Source of the DNA: Treponema sp. UBA3813
Lineage (GTDB): Bacteria > Spirochaetota > Spirochaetia > Treponematales > Treponemataceae
Direction of reading: 5' to 3'
NCBI GenBank assembly: GCA_002368605.1
Contig: DFEB01000018.1
Coordinates: 1 to 54,513 of the forward strand
DNA length: 54,513 bases
Every line of letters starts with the position of its first letter. Position 1 is the first letter of the stretch. The notes under the pieces are model-generated. The model searched no databases. It saw only the letters and a list, made by a program, of their open reading frames with translations, and was not told where the DNA came from. The position numbers were made by a program, and so were the translations under genes. Shown here piece after piece: positions 41,118-50,910 of this stretch.

Positions 41118-41188
41118 ACGCAGATGCACGCAGATACACGCGGATAAGGTTTATATAAATCTGCGTTTATCCGCGTTTATCCGCGTCT
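41118..41188. repeat. Inverted array of 10-bp repeats (ACGCAGATxx family)
   Basis: Three 10-bp units in a row (ACGCAGATGC, ACGCAGATAC, ACGCGGATAA; 41118-41147), an 11-base loop, then three complementary units (ATCTGCGTTT, ATCCGCGTTT, ATCCGCGTCT; 41159-41188). It fills the gap between thiI and the OMP gene and could fold as a long hairpin. The same units recur at 53745-53774. Confidence 0.85.
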
Positions 41189-41191
41189 TAT

Positions 41192-43048
41192 TTAATAACT
41201 ATATTTCATCGACACAGAGAAATAATGGTTCATGCAATCGTAGAGATTTGAAATCCACTGCTCTCTGGCCGCTTTTACCGCATTCTGCACATAGTCAGAC
41301 TTTTTCAAATCTTCCCATGATGAATATGTGTTTCCGCCTGCGGTGTAAGTGCCATCGTCGTTTGCCGTATATTCAACTCCGCCCTTGTAAATGTTATTGT
41401 TCACGCCGGCGTTTTTCACATACTCGAAGGTGTAGCCTGCGCAAAGGGAGAATCTTCCGGCTCTTGTGCGGGCGAAGGTGTATTCTGCGTTAAAGCCCAG
41501 CTGTGCCACGTACATTTTATGGTCGCTGGTCATGAAGCCCAGTTTTTCCCAGGCTGAGTCCACATGTTTTCCGCTTGAAGAAGTTTCATCAGAAAACATC
41601 TGGCTCATGTAGAGAGTGCCGTTTGTGGCGTAGGTGCCGGTAGGAGCCAGCATATATTCTGCCGCTTCGTCATCAGAGAAATCCTCCGCACCGTTGGCAT
41701 GGCGAATCAGGTTTCCGAGAAGAGTGATTTTTAAATTCTTTGTAGCATTGATTTGTGCGCTCAGAGAGATTTTGTCAGAATTCGGATCAAGCGTTGAGCC
41801 TATGTTAATTCCTCCGTTCGTATAATTCTGATAATTCCATGTTGATCCTGTGAAAGAACCTGTTTTATTGTCGTCATATTCCCAATGAGCGTAGACATAA
41901 GGCATGACAACCGTGTAATTAAGAGACAGTTTTGAAAAAATCGAATCGGAAGGGGCATAAATCACGCCAGTCTGAATTCCAAATCTGTTCTTTGAATCAA
42001 GATTTCCCTTGAACAGGGCATTCAAATCAATATCATCTGCAAAAAAATCAGCGGCAATCTCAAGACCTTTGACCGGCTTGAACTCAAGCAAAAGGCCCAT
42101 CTGAAGATTGTCATTCGCACCGCCGATATTCTGCAAGCCCATATAGGGAGCGGGAGCGAAGTATGAAAGATTATTGTAAGGACCAAAGACGATATTTTCG
42201 TAATAAGTCACTTGGAATTTTTCATGGGAATGCCATTTTATAGCGTGAAAAGCAAGATATTTGTTAGCGCCAAGCCAGTTATCACTTGTATCACGCCCCA
42301 TATTGCGGGTAGCACCGATTGTCTCATAAACCGAAGCATAGCTCCATTTTTCGCTCGTAGCATTGAATGCGATGTTCGCCGAATGATAGCCAGTGTCGTT
42401 CAAGGCAAGCCCGTCGCCATAGAAAGGTCCGAAACCCATGCGGTTCATGCCGGCAGTTCCGTAAACAGCTTCCGTACCCACAGAAGCATTTGCGTTCCAT
42501 GTGACGTAATTCGTGAATGGCCCGCTCTCCGTAGGGTCAAAAATCGCGTCGGCAGGAATGTTTGTGTAAAGCGGGGAATACTCTTCAAAATCCTTTGTCT
42601 GACAGAAAAGACCGATTTTATAGGCAAATGAAACGAGGGGATGAAGAGTCGTGTCTCCGCCAATGCCAAAATTTACGATTGCGGCCTTTGTTTTTGAAGA
42701 CTCAGACTCATTTTCGTATTTTTCTTTTGAGACTTTTGCCTTGCCGCTCCCCTCCGCATAAAAATTATAGGGCTTTGAGAAAATCCGCTCATAATGCTCT
42801 TTCGCCAGTTCAGAATCCCTTTCGCTTCCGTTTTCAATAACATCATTCAGGATTCGCTCCACTGTCTTTAAGGGGTATGGGCGAAGCTGCGGCAGGGTTG
42901 AAGTGACTCCCCGAAGTTCCCAGCCCTGAGCATCAGAATAGAAAGGATCGTTAATATCGACAGCAACTTGAGAGAAGATAACGCTTCCAAATAAAAACAC
43001 CAGTAAAGAGACAAAAATCTTCCTCATATTGTGTGAATAATTTTTCAT
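41192..43048 (-). CDS. Outer-membrane beta-barrel protein (Wzi-like), second of pair
   Basis: 618 residues from ATG 43048 with AAGGAG six bases upstream. Signal peptide (RKIFVSLLVFLFGSVIFSQ), then a long series of amphipathic strands (YVTWNANASVGTEAVYGTAG, LKITLLGNLIRHANG) and a C-terminal aromatic (FSVSMKYSY), the usual mark of an outer-membrane barrel. Resembles capsule-assembly Wzi-type barrels; the specific family is uncertain. Forms a pair with the gene 17 bp upstream. Confidence 0.75.
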   Translation of the reverse strand: MKNYSHNMRKIFVSLLVFLFGSVIFSQVAVDINDPFYSDAQGWELRGVTSTLPQLRPYPLKTVERILNDVIENGSERDSELAKEHYERIFSKPYNFYAEGSGKAKVSKEKYENESESSKTKAAIVNFGIGGDTTLHPLVSFAYKIGLFCQTKDFEEYSPLYTNIPADAIFDPTESGPFTNYVTWNANASVGTEAVYGTAGMNRMGFGPFYGDGLALNDTGYHSANIAFNATSEKWSYASVYETIGATRNMGRDTSDNWLGANKYLAFHAIKWHSHEKFQVTYYENIVFGPYNNLSYFAPAPYMGLQNIGGANDNLQMGLLLEFKPVKGLEIAADFFADDIDLNALFKGNLDSKNRFGIQTGVIYAPSDSIFSKLSLNYTVVMPYVYAHWEYDDNKTGSFTGSTWNYQNYTNGGINIGSTLDPNSDKISLSAQINATKNLKITLLGNLIRHANGAEDFSDDEAAEYMLAPTGTYATNGTLYMSQMFSDETSSSGKHVDSAWEKLGFMTSDHKMYVAQLGFNAEYTFARTRAGRFSLCAGYTFEYVKNAGVNNNIYKGGVEYTANDDGTYTAGGNTYSSWEDLKKSDYVQNAVKAAREQWISNLYDCMNHYFSVSMKYSY

Positions 43049-43064
43049 TTTTAACTCCTTTTTG

Positions 43065-44771
43065 CTAATTCTTCATTTTCGCAAGCTGAATTTTCATGGC
43101 AAGGGCTCCTTCAAAACCGAATTCGTTATTACCCCGCTCATGCAATCCGCTTGCGCCAGTCTTGTTCAAAATCACGACAAAAGAAGGCTGGAATGTAAAG
43201 GAAATGCTTTTTGTAGCCTGCCATTTTCCCCGAAGCGAGATTCTATGCGTGTATTTGGGCACGTCGGTCGGAGTCTCGGCGTACTGATTTTTTCCGTTAT
43301 CTTTTGTGGGATACGCCCAATTGTCAGGCGTTGCGTCAGTCGATGAGTGAGCAGCGCGGATTTTCGCATTGTCATTGTCCGTGGAGCTGTACCATGTATC
43401 ACTTGTTTTATCGTAGAAAATTGATTTCTCGGCATTATTTCCCTGAGCCATGAAGAGATAAATCAAATCAAGCGACCAAGAGCCAGGTTTTTCATAACCA
43501 ATAGAAAGTTCCCCTGCGATTGTGTCCGGGCCGAAGGGAGAGCCTGTCCATTCATAGAAAATCTGGTTATCCCCGATGTTGTCCGTATAAGTGCGGAAAA
43601 ATGACCAGTCCGGGCTTTGCTTGATGTAAAGGGTCGGCTGGGCGTAATATCCTTCCGCACAGATTTTCACATAGCCCTCTCCCGCCGGAATCATTGATTC
43701 AAGCCCTGCCTGTCCGCCCAAAGAGTTCGGAGTCAGGCTGTCGGCAAAATCTCGCCGCTCGTAAGGAACCTGATACTGATTCATGGCAAACATACCGTAT
43801 AAACGCAAATATCTGACAGGAGCCCAATCAAGCTTGATTCCCATAAATTCACCGTTATTAGCGTCATCATCGCTGTAATCGCGCCAGGGAGCCATTCCGT
43901 GATAAATCATAAGGGGATTCGCATAACGCAATTCCCAGGGGGCATTTGTGAGAGTCGCTTCCATAAAACTGACAGTGAGTTTTTTGAAAATTCGAGCCTC
44001 AAAATCATGGAAATACATATATTTATCAACATTCAGCTGAATCGTATCGAAGGTATACTTGAAATTCGGCGAATAGAGAGAAAGTTTTCCGAAGCTGGCC
44101 CCTGTCATGTAATCAGAAAGAATGATGCTGCCTGTCTGGGTGCGGCCAAGAGACTGCTCCCCCATTCCAAGCTGAAAGGAAATTCCTGTTTTTTCGGTGA
44201 ATTTGTAACCAGTAGAAAGATAACCGTAATCAGGAAAGTTTACATCGACTTCCGTGTCCTTTGTGGGAACATTGAAATAATTATCCTTGTGCAAGGTCGC
44301 ACCTTTATTCTCGCCCAGATGAACTTCAGTTCCAAGGGTAAGCCAGTCTTTAACAGAAATCGTAAGAGGAACTTCAATCAGATTGTTTCGCGAATACCTG
44401 TCATATACCCAGTCGATTTCATCATTATTCTTGTAGTAGCCCTCAAGATTTACGGACGGATCAAAATCAATGCCGATGATGTCAGACTTGAAAGTAAAAT
44501 TTTCCTCAGAAAAATAATCCTGAATACGCTGCCACTGGATTTTTCCGGCCGCACTCAAATTGTCAGAGTCGATTTCTCCAAGATAGGATTGTATTTCTGC
44601 AATTGTAAGAGGTGCACTATCACCAAAATTGCGGATACCAGCCTCTAGGGAAAGAGCGGTCAAAGAATCATAAACCCAATGCCCGCTGGGCACAAGCTCC
44701 TGCGCACTTCTGGCAAAAAGTGAAAAATGAAAGGCAAAAATCGAAAACAGCAGGCAAGCGAACTTTTTCAT
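43065..44771 (-). CDS. Outer-membrane beta-barrel protein (Wzi-like), first of pair
   Basis: 568 residues from ATG 44771 with AGGAG nine bases upstream; the in-frame TTG at 44780 is less likely. Signal peptide KKFACLLFSIFAFHFSLFA, an N-terminal SGHWVYDSLTALSLEAGI segment, then many beta strands (FPDYGYLSTGYKFTEKTGIS, TYTDNIGDNQIFYEWTGSPF). The WELRYANPLMIYHGMAPWRD segment is shared with Wzi-like barrels. Likely an outer-membrane protein acting with its neighbour. Confidence 0.75.
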   Translation of the reverse strand: MKKFACLLFSIFAFHFSLFARSAQELVPSGHWVYDSLTALSLEAGIRNFGDSAPLTIAEIQSYLGEIDSDNLSAAGKIQWQRIQDYFSEENFTFKSDIIGIDFDPSVNLEGYYKNNDEIDWVYDRYSRNNLIEVPLTISVKDWLTLGTEVHLGENKGATLHKDNYFNVPTKDTEVDVNFPDYGYLSTGYKFTEKTGISFQLGMGEQSLGRTQTGSIILSDYMTGASFGKLSLYSPNFKYTFDTIQLNVDKYMYFHDFEARIFKKLTVSFMEATLTNAPWELRYANPLMIYHGMAPWRDYSDDDANNGEFMGIKLDWAPVRYLRLYGMFAMNQYQVPYERRDFADSLTPNSLGGQAGLESMIPAGEGYVKICAEGYYAQPTLYIKQSPDWSFFRTYTDNIGDNQIFYEWTGSPFGPDTIAGELSIGYEKPGSWSLDLIYLFMAQGNNAEKSIFYDKTSDTWYSSTDNDNAKIRAAHSSTDATPDNWAYPTKDNGKNQYAETPTDVPKYTHRISLRGKWQATKSISFTFQPSFVVILNKTGASGLHERGNNEFGFEGALAMKIQLAKMKN

Positions 44772-44783
44772 AAAAAACAACTC

Positions 44784-46034
44784 CTAGTCAATCTTTACGG
44801 CATCAATCGCCTTTTTTAAATCACGGTCAAAAACAGGGCTTGGAAGAGGATAGTGTTTCAACACTTCTTTATAGAAGGCAAGCGTGCGGAGTCCGTGCAG
44901 GCGGATAGAAAAATTCTTGGAGATTTCAAAACTCTCTTCGGCAAATTTCCTTCGTTTTTCGCCATCATCCACCAAATCAAGGATTAATTCGTCCATCTCT
45001 TCGTCGGTATCAGCAAGATATCCGTTCTTACCGTGAAAAACCGTGTCAGAAAAACTCTCATCCCGACGGCAGACAATGGGAAGATGGGAAAGAAGGGCCT
45101 CAAGGGCTGTCATTGAGTGCATTTCTGAAAGAGAAGTCGTGACGAAAATATCGCCAATTGAATAATATAGGGAAAGATTTTCCCAGTTGACGAAGCCCGT
45201 AAAGAGAATTCTATCAGAAAGATGAAGACGGGCCGTTTCCGCCTCAAGGGCATAACTTGCCCCTCCAGAACCAACGAAAATCATTTTAACATTCGCACGG
45301 GCCTTCAAAACCCGAACAATGACATCGTATAATTCTTCAACTCGCTTTTCCTCAACCACACGGCCAACAAATATAAGCGTAATTTCATTATCATTGATTC
45401 CGAGAGATTTTTTGAGGGCAGATTTATCTTCATCTGTTATTTTTTGAGAAAGGAAAGCCTCTGTGTCAATGGCGTTAGGAATAACAACAGAGGGCGTAAA
45501 TGGAAGCATAAAGGGAGATTTAAAATATTCTCTAGCCTTGTCGCTTACATTAATGAGAGCGTAGAATTTTTTGTAGAGACGGCGGACGATTTTTCGAATG
45601 ACTTTTTTTGGAACCATCCGTCCAAAGGGAAAAAGATAGTATTTGTAAAAATCTTCCCACATGGTGTGAGTCGTTGCAACCACAGGAATATGAAGAATCT
45701 TGCCGGCAGATTTTGCCGCATGAGCGATGTAAAATTCCGTGTGAGAGTGAATTATCTGAATATTGTGCTGTTTTAAGAAATCAACGACAACTTTTTTGTG
45801 GGGAAAGGCAATATACTGATTGTCGCCAACAGGAGCCGGAATTGAATAGACGCGGAGAACATTCGGGTCGTCATCTTCAGAATTTTCATAACCGTGGGGC
45901 GAGACCGTGACAATAACCACATGATGACCAAGTTCCGTAAGAATTTTACGAAGCTGAACAACAACAGTGACAATTCCGCTTTTTGTAGGCAGATATGAAT
46001 CAGAAAACAAAGCTATATTCATAGAAGATATCAT
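44784..46034 (-). CDS. GT4-family glycosyltransferase
   Basis: 416 residues (412 if read from ATG 46022, which begins MNIALFSDSYLPTKSGIVTV, the usual family start). GT-B fold: N-terminal SDSYLPTKSG, LIFVGRVVEEKRVEELYDVI, the TSLSEMHSMTALEALLSHLP donor-site motif. Resembles processive or mono-glucosyl-diacylglycerol synthases and related lipid glycosyltransferases. No clear ribosome-binding site for either start. Located between priA and the OMP pair. Confidence 0.85.
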   Translation of the reverse strand: MISSMNIALFSDSYLPTKSGIVTVVVQLRKILTELGHHVVIVTVSPHGYENSEDDDPNVLRVYSIPAPVGDNQYIAFPHKKVVVDFLKQHNIQIIHSHTEFYIAHAAKSAGKILHIPVVATTHTMWEDFYKYYLFPFGRMVPKKVIRKIVRRLYKKFYALINVSDKAREYFKSPFMLPFTPSVVIPNAIDTEAFLSQKITDEDKSALKKSLGINDNEITLIFVGRVVEEKRVEELYDVIVRVLKARANVKMIFVGSGGASYALEAETARLHLSDRILFTGFVNWENLSLYYSIGDIFVTTSLSEMHSMTALEALLSHLPIVCRRDESFSDTVFHGKNGYLADTDEEMDELILDLVDDGEKRRKFAEESFEISKNFSIRLHGLRTLAFYKEVLKHYPLPSPVFDRDLKKAIDAVKID

Positions 46035-46055
46035 TTTATAGAAATAAAGAGAACT

Positions 46056-48080
46056 TTACAACAAGGAAACAGGGTCAACATCATACTCGATGTAGACTTC
46101 GCCGGGAGCCTTGAAATTCGCCATAAAAGTGGAAGCCATGTATTGAAGCAGACTGATTGAAGGCCCGCGGAGAATTATCTGCTGGCGGTAATTTGCGGCG
46201 ATTTTTGAGAGAGGACACTCAGCCGGCCCTAAAATTTCTGTGTGAAGGGCGGCTTCCTGCAACTTTGAAGGATTTGATTTTGAGCCGTAAAGGATTTTTT
46301 TCAGGATGGCGGCAGCCCCGTTTGCCCCCGCCACCGCCTGATGCTCGCTGGGAGCGCGGAAAACCATGCGCAAGATTCGGGCGAAGGGAGGAAAAGACAG
46401 CATTTCCCGTGTTTTGACTTCGCTCTCGTAAAATTCCTCGGTCTTCCCAGCCACGGCATAGGCTATAGGCTCGCTATCGGGGCAGTAAGTCTGGACTAAA
46501 ACCTTGCCGTCCGGGAAAAAGCGCCCTGCCCGCCCGGCCACCTGAGTAATCAAAGCGAAAGTACGCTCGGCGGCCCTAAAATCCGGCATGTGCAGGCCTG
46601 TGTCGGCCAGAACCACGCCTACCAGCTTGAGATTGGGGAAATTCAAGCCCTTTGCCACCATCTGAGTTCCCAGCATGATGTCATACTCGCCTTTTTTGAA
46701 AGCGTCCAGTTTTTCAGTAAGCTCCCCCTTGTGATTCAAGGAATCGGTGTCCACCCGGACGACCCTTGCATTGGGGAATTTAGCCTTCACCTCCGTCTCG
46801 ATGAATTCCGTCCCGAAGCCAGAATAGCCCACATCCAAAGAGCCGCACTCAGGGCAGACCTGGGGCGGAGAGACAGAATAGCCGCAGTAATGGCAGCGAA
46901 GCCGCTTTTCGGCCTTGTGGAAAGTGAGGGAAACCGAGCAGTTCTTGCATTTAAGTTCAAAGCCGCAGGAGTTACAGCGGAAAAAGTGAGTGAAACCCCT
47001 GCGGTTCAAAAAGAGGATGGTCTGCCTTTTTTCGGCAAGGGTGGCTTCAATTTCTTTTTGCAAGACCGGGGAAATCGCTCCGTCAATGGAAAGCGATGAA
47101 AGATTCACGCACTTGATTTGAGGCATGGCTCCCCCAGCAAGCCGCCGGGTGAGGACATGCTTTTTGATTCCGCCGCTCTCCATTAAGTGCCAGGCCTCCA
47201 CGCTGGGAGTGGCGCTTCCCATCAAAAGGGGGATTTTCTTCTTGCCGCAGCGGTACATGGCCACCTGACGGGCGTGATAGCGGGGAGTGTTCCCTGACTT
47301 GTAAGAGCCGTCATGCTCCTCGTCGATTATAATCATGCCCAAATCAGGAAGGGGGGCAAAAACCGCGCTCCTGGCTCCGATGACAATGCGGGCTTCTTTA
47401 TTCAAAATCCTGCGCCACTCGCTCAATTTCTGGCTGGGGGTAAGGCCTGAGTGCAAGACGGCGGCAGTGTTTCCGAATCTGGAAACCACGGCCTGAATCA
47501 CCTGCTTTGTAAGTCCGATTTCCGGGACAAGGTAAATCACTCCCTTTCCGAGTGCCAAAAGACGCTCGCAAACCTGCATGAAAACCTCAGTCTTGCCGGT
47601 TCCTGTGGCCCCGTAAAGATAGTGAAGATTAGAATCATTCCTAATTCCTAAAATCTCTTCAACCGCTTTTTTCTGCTCGTCACTTAAAGTCCGCGCCTTG
47701 GTCTCAGGGCTTTCTTCAAGGAAGGAAAATCCACCGGCGTCACTTTCCCGCTTACCGCCGGGCAGCATGGCGCTGATTGCCTCGCCCACTGAGCAAAGGT
47801 AGTAGCGGGAGACCCATTTGGCAAGTTCTATGATTTCTTCGTTAAAAAGAGGCTCCTCATCCAAAATGCGGAGGATTGGGCGGATTTTGCTTTCCTCAAC
47901 CGGGCAATCGGCAGGCAGGGAATCGCTTTCACCCACGACAAAGCCCGTCATGCGCCTGTTTCCGAATTTTAAGTCCGCGCGGAAGCCAGTCCTGCTTTTA
48001 TTCTCAGGATTTTCGCAGTCCAGGTAAGTGAAGGCCTGATTGAGAGGAATGTTCAATACGACTTGAAGGAATTTTTTCAT
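46056..48080 (-). CDS. priA: Primosomal protein N' (PriA helicase)
   Basis: 674 residues. N-terminal DNA-binding region (LNIPLNQAFTYL), Walker A GATGTGKTEV near 155, DEEH box (IIIDEEHDGSYK), GSATPSVEAW, two zinc-binding CxxC pairs (FRCNSCGFELKCKNC, CHYCGYSVSPPQVCPECG), LGTQMVAKGLNFP and QVAGRAGR. It restarts stalled replication forks. Overlaps the uracil-DNA glycosylase gene by four bases. Confidence 0.97.
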   Translation of the reverse strand: MKKFLQVVLNIPLNQAFTYLDCENPENKSRTGFRADLKFGNRRMTGFVVGESDSLPADCPVEESKIRPILRILDEEPLFNEEIIELAKWVSRYYLCSVGEAISAMLPGGKRESDAGGFSFLEESPETKARTLSDEQKKAVEEILGIRNDSNLHYLYGATGTGKTEVFMQVCERLLALGKGVIYLVPEIGLTKQVIQAVVSRFGNTAAVLHSGLTPSQKLSEWRRILNKEARIVIGARSAVFAPLPDLGMIIIDEEHDGSYKSGNTPRYHARQVAMYRCGKKKIPLLMGSATPSVEAWHLMESGGIKKHVLTRRLAGGAMPQIKCVNLSSLSIDGAISPVLQKEIEATLAEKRQTILFLNRRGFTHFFRCNSCGFELKCKNCSVSLTFHKAEKRLRCHYCGYSVSPPQVCPECGSLDVGYSGFGTEFIETEVKAKFPNARVVRVDTDSLNHKGELTEKLDAFKKGEYDIMLGTQMVAKGLNFPNLKLVGVVLADTGLHMPDFRAAERTFALITQVAGRAGRFFPDGKVLVQTYCPDSEPIAYAVAGKTEEFYESEVKTREMLSFPPFARILRMVFRAPSEHQAVAGANGAAAILKKILYGSKSNPSKLQEAALHTEILGPAECPLSKIAANYRQQIILRGPSISLLQYMASTFMANFKAPGEVYIEYDVDPVSLL

Positions 48081-48781
48081 TTATCGTAGTCAGGCACGAT
48101 TCCAAGAAGAAGATTCTTAAAGACTTTCAAATCTTCCCATGCAGGGCGCTTGTTCTCAGGGGCGCGTAAAAGTGCGCTTGGGTGCCAGGTGGTCACCACA
48201 GGAATTCCCTTGTAGTCGAGGATTTTTCCGTGCAGCTTCATTACGCCCTCTTCGCTGTGAAAAAGATTCTTTACGGCAACACTTCCCGCGCACAAAATCG
48301 CCTTGGGTTTAAGGGCCGCAATCTGGGCGTCAAGGAAAGGACGGCAGGCATCCGCTTCCTCTGGCAGGGGATTTCTGTTCATAGGAGGCCGGCACTTTAC
48401 GATATTGGCGATGTAACAGTTTTTGTCCCGGTAAAGCCCTATCGCTCCAAGCATTTTGTCCAAAAGCTGACCGGCAGGCCCGACAAAAGGCTTTCCCTGC
48501 TTATCCTCTTCCTCACCAGGTCCCTCTCCAATCACAAGCACCAGAGGCTTTTCAACGCCCATTCCCGGAACCACATTAAGACGCCCCGCGCAAAGACCAC
48601 ATCGCTTACACTCGGCGATTTTTTTATTGATATGAGAAATAGTAGAATCAGAAGAAGTAATTACAATATCGTCTTGGAATTCCGGCATTTCTCCCGCAAA
48701 ATCAGGAGAGGCATAGCCGCAAAGAGAGTCTGAGGCAGTTTTGAGAAGATTATAGATTTTGATTTTGTCGTCTTTTGTCAT
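48077..48781 (-). CDS. Uracil-DNA glycosylase, family 4 (iron-sulfur type)
   Basis: 234 residues. Cluster cysteines in CKRCGLC, catalytic-region GEGPGEEED and GKPFVGPAGQLLD, ANIVKCRPPMNR with the third cysteine, and TWHPSALLR. Removes uracil from DNA in base-excision repair. The N-terminal 55 residues are an extension with no known domain. ATGA overlaps on both sides place it tightly between truA and priA. Confidence 0.93.
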   Translation of the reverse strand: MTKDDKIKIYNLLKTASDSLCGYASPDFAGEMPEFQDDIVITSSDSTISHINKKIAECKRCGLCAGRLNVVPGMGVEKPLVLVIGEGPGEEEDKQGKPFVGPAGQLLDKMLGAIGLYRDKNCYIANIVKCRPPMNRNPLPEEADACRPFLDAQIAALKPKAILCAGSVAVKNLFHSEEGVMKLHGKILDYKGIPVVTTWHPSALLRAPENKRPAWEDLKVFKNLLLGIVPDYDK

Positions 48782-49560
48782 ACATGCCTCCTCTCGCCCT
48801 CAAAACTCACATCGTACAAAAATAAGCCTGTTGGCGGAGCCGTGGGGCCGGCCTTGCTCCGGTCTTTTGACTCCAGCACTTCCTTAAAATAGGCGGCGTC
48901 CTTTCCGCTTTTCTCAAAGAAAATCAGGCTTCCGGTGAGACTTCTGACCATCTTCCATAAAAAAGCATTGGCGCAAATCTCAAAGACAATCACATCGCTG
49001 TCCTTTTCGTCACGGAAAAAGCGCGCGCCCTCAATGTAGCGGCAGGTGGAAAGGCTCTGGTCTCCGGCGGCGGCAAAAGCAGCGCAGTCAAGCTCGCCCC
49101 GTAAATGCGAGGCCATTTCGTTCAGGACTTGAAGATTCGGCTCATGGTGAATCGGCCAGACATAGCGCATTTGGGAAGCGAAGGGATTTTTGGTATGAAT
49201 AAAATATCTGTAAGTCCGGCTTGTGGCAGAAAATCGCGATGAGAAATCCTCCCCAACCTCTTTTGAGGCGGCAATGCGGATATCCGGGGGCAAAAAAGCG
49301 TTTATCGCGGGAACATATCTTTCCACGGGAATAGAATCAATGGGAGAAAAAAAATTCGCCGCCTGCCTGAAGGCATGAACCCCGGAATCTGTGCGGCCGC
49401 TCCCGGTGAGGGCAATGTGAGTCTTGTGGATTTTCTCTAAAGCGGTTTCGATTTCGCCTTGCACGGTACGGACAGGCTTTCCGCCGTCGCTTTTGTCCTG
49501 CCGTTGCCAGCCGCAAAAATCAGTGCCGTCATAGGAAAGGGTAAGAAGAATATTCCTCAC
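48778..49560 (-). CDS. truA: tRNA pseudouridine(38-40) synthase TruA
   Basis: 260 residues. LSYDGTDFCGWQRQ, catalytic Asp58 in SGRTDSGVHAFRQ, RYFIHTKNPFA and FLWKMVRSLTGSLIF. It isomerises uridines in the anticodon stem. Neighbours and overlaps show an operon with udg and priA. Confidence 0.96.
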   Translation of the reverse strand: MRNILLTLSYDGTDFCGWQRQDKSDGGKPVRTVQGEIETALEKIHKTHIALTGSGRTDSGVHAFRQAANFFSPIDSIPVERYVPAINAFLPPDIRIAASKEVGEDFSSRFSATSRTYRYFIHTKNPFASQMRYVWPIHHEPNLQVLNEMASHLRGELDCAAFAAAGDQSLSTCRYIEGARFFRDEKDSDVIVFEICANAFLWKMVRSLTGSLIFFEKSGKDAAYFKEVLESKDRSKAGPTAPPTGLFLYDVSFEGERRHV

Positions 49561-49572
49561 GACAGCTCCTGC

Positions 49573-50493
49573 CTACTCTTCTTCTTCGTCGTCATCGCCA
49601 AAATCAATAGTGTTGGCATCTTTGATTAAGTCAGTGATTTTGTCGTAAAGATTTCGGGCATTTTCAAGGAGAGGTCCCGGTTTTGCCTTAGAAGATTTAC
49701 CGAGACCGAATCCCCTGGCAATCGCACGCTTGGCCGCATCAAGTTTTTTGTAGCGGAGAGGCAGGTCATCGGTTTGACCGTATTTGTATTCAAGCAAGCC
49801 AATCAGGTAAATCATGCCGTCGTAACCATAGTTTTTGTCGATATCGGGACCAAAATTACTGACAGAGGCGAAAGTTTCGATTCTACCAGTCTCATTTATC
49901 ATCGTCTGCTCGTAGAAAAAAGTTGCTTTCTGATAAAAGAGTTTTGCAACATAATCATAATTGTAACCAGGAATCGCCTCATTCAAATGATTGCAAATCC
50001 ACGCAAGCCGAAGAGAAAGCATCGCGCGCTTAAAAGTTGGTGCATAAGCCAAATCAACCTTCTCATAAGAAAGAAGGGCAAGATAATACATGGCAGCACC
50101 GTCAAGAAGATTTCGCTCATGCTCAAGGTCATAATGAGGAAAAATATTCGAAACTTTTTGCTTTCGGTTATCGTCATCATCGCGCAAGGCATCAATTGAG
50201 GCTTTGTCCGTAATTTCCTCAAAATCTTTCCATAAAAAAGCAACATGGCAGCGAGGACAAGCACCAACCGAATAAATAAGAGGATAGACAGCACCATACT
50301 TTTCTGACGGGATGTAATTTCTGTGAAGCTCATCTGTCAAATCACCGGCATTCATTCGTCCGCTACCGGTGAGCATTTCCTCTTTTGCAAAATCACGCTG
50401 ACAAACCGGGCAACGGCACTTAGTCTTTGACCAATATGAGAGCTTCGGCTTTTTATCCGAATCAGATTCAGCTTTTGAAGATTTTTTATACAT
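49573..50493 (-). CDS. DUF2225 protein
   Basis: 306 residues, soluble. An N-terminal zinc-ribbon-like CRCPVCQRDFAKEEM with CPRCHVAFLW further on, then TPR-like helices (AMYYLALLSYEKVDLAYAPT, RAMLSLRLAWICNHLNEA), and an acidic tail (FGDDDEEEE). Matches the DUF2225 pattern common in spirochaetes and Firmicutes; function unknown. Lies between acpS and truA. Confidence 0.8.
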   Translation of the reverse strand: MYKKSSKAESDSDKKPKLSYWSKTKCRCPVCQRDFAKEEMLTGSGRMNAGDLTDELHRNYIPSEKYGAVYPLIYSVGACPRCHVAFLWKDFEEITDKASIDALRDDDDNRKQKVSNIFPHYDLEHERNLLDGAAMYYLALLSYEKVDLAYAPTFKRAMLSLRLAWICNHLNEAIPGYNYDYVAKLFYQKATFFYEQTMINETGRIETFASVSNFGPDIDKNYGYDGMIYLIGLLEYKYGQTDDLPLRYKKLDAAKRAIARGFGLGKSSKAKPGPLLENARNLYDKITDLIKDANTIDFGDDDEEEE

Positions 50494-50511
50494 ATCACAC
50501 CCCCGTACACA

Positions 50512-50910
50512 TTAATTCTGTTCTATTACTACAGATGATACAGCATATTCTTTTTCATGTGAAATGGAAACGAACACTTTCGCACCTTTTCCACATTTTT
50601 TTTCTATTATAGAAGTCGTTTTTTCGCCAAAGTAGAAAGAAGGCTTTCCATTCTCATTTTTTTGAACACCAAAATCCGCCAGTTCAAGGCCAACGAATCC
50701 AGTTCCGAGAGCCTTTGCGAAAGCTTCTTTAGCCGCAAATCGTGAAGCATAATGCTCACAAAGAAAATGCATTCGTTTTTCAATCGAAGCAGCGTCATCA
50801 ATTTTTACAATCTCGCATTCATTAAAAAATCTGGAGATAATCTCTCCGTTTCTTACCCATTTTTCAAAGCGAGAGACCTTGGCAATATCAGTTCCCAGTC
50901 CTAAAATCAT
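50512..50910 (-). CDS. acpS: Holo-[acyl-carrier-protein] synthase
   Basis: 132 residues. GLGTDIAKVSRFEKW with Mg-binding D8, and RFAAKEAFAKALGTG, FVSISHEKEYA. It transfers phosphopantetheine from CoA to acyl carrier protein. ATGA overlap with cdaR. Confidence 0.95.
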   Translation of the reverse strand: MILGLGTDIAKVSRFEKWVRNGEIISRFFNECEIVKIDDAASIEKRMHFLCEHYASRFAAKEAFAKALGTGFVGLELADFGVQKNENGKPSFYFGEKTTSIIEKKCGKGAKVFVSISHEKEYAVSSVVIEQN

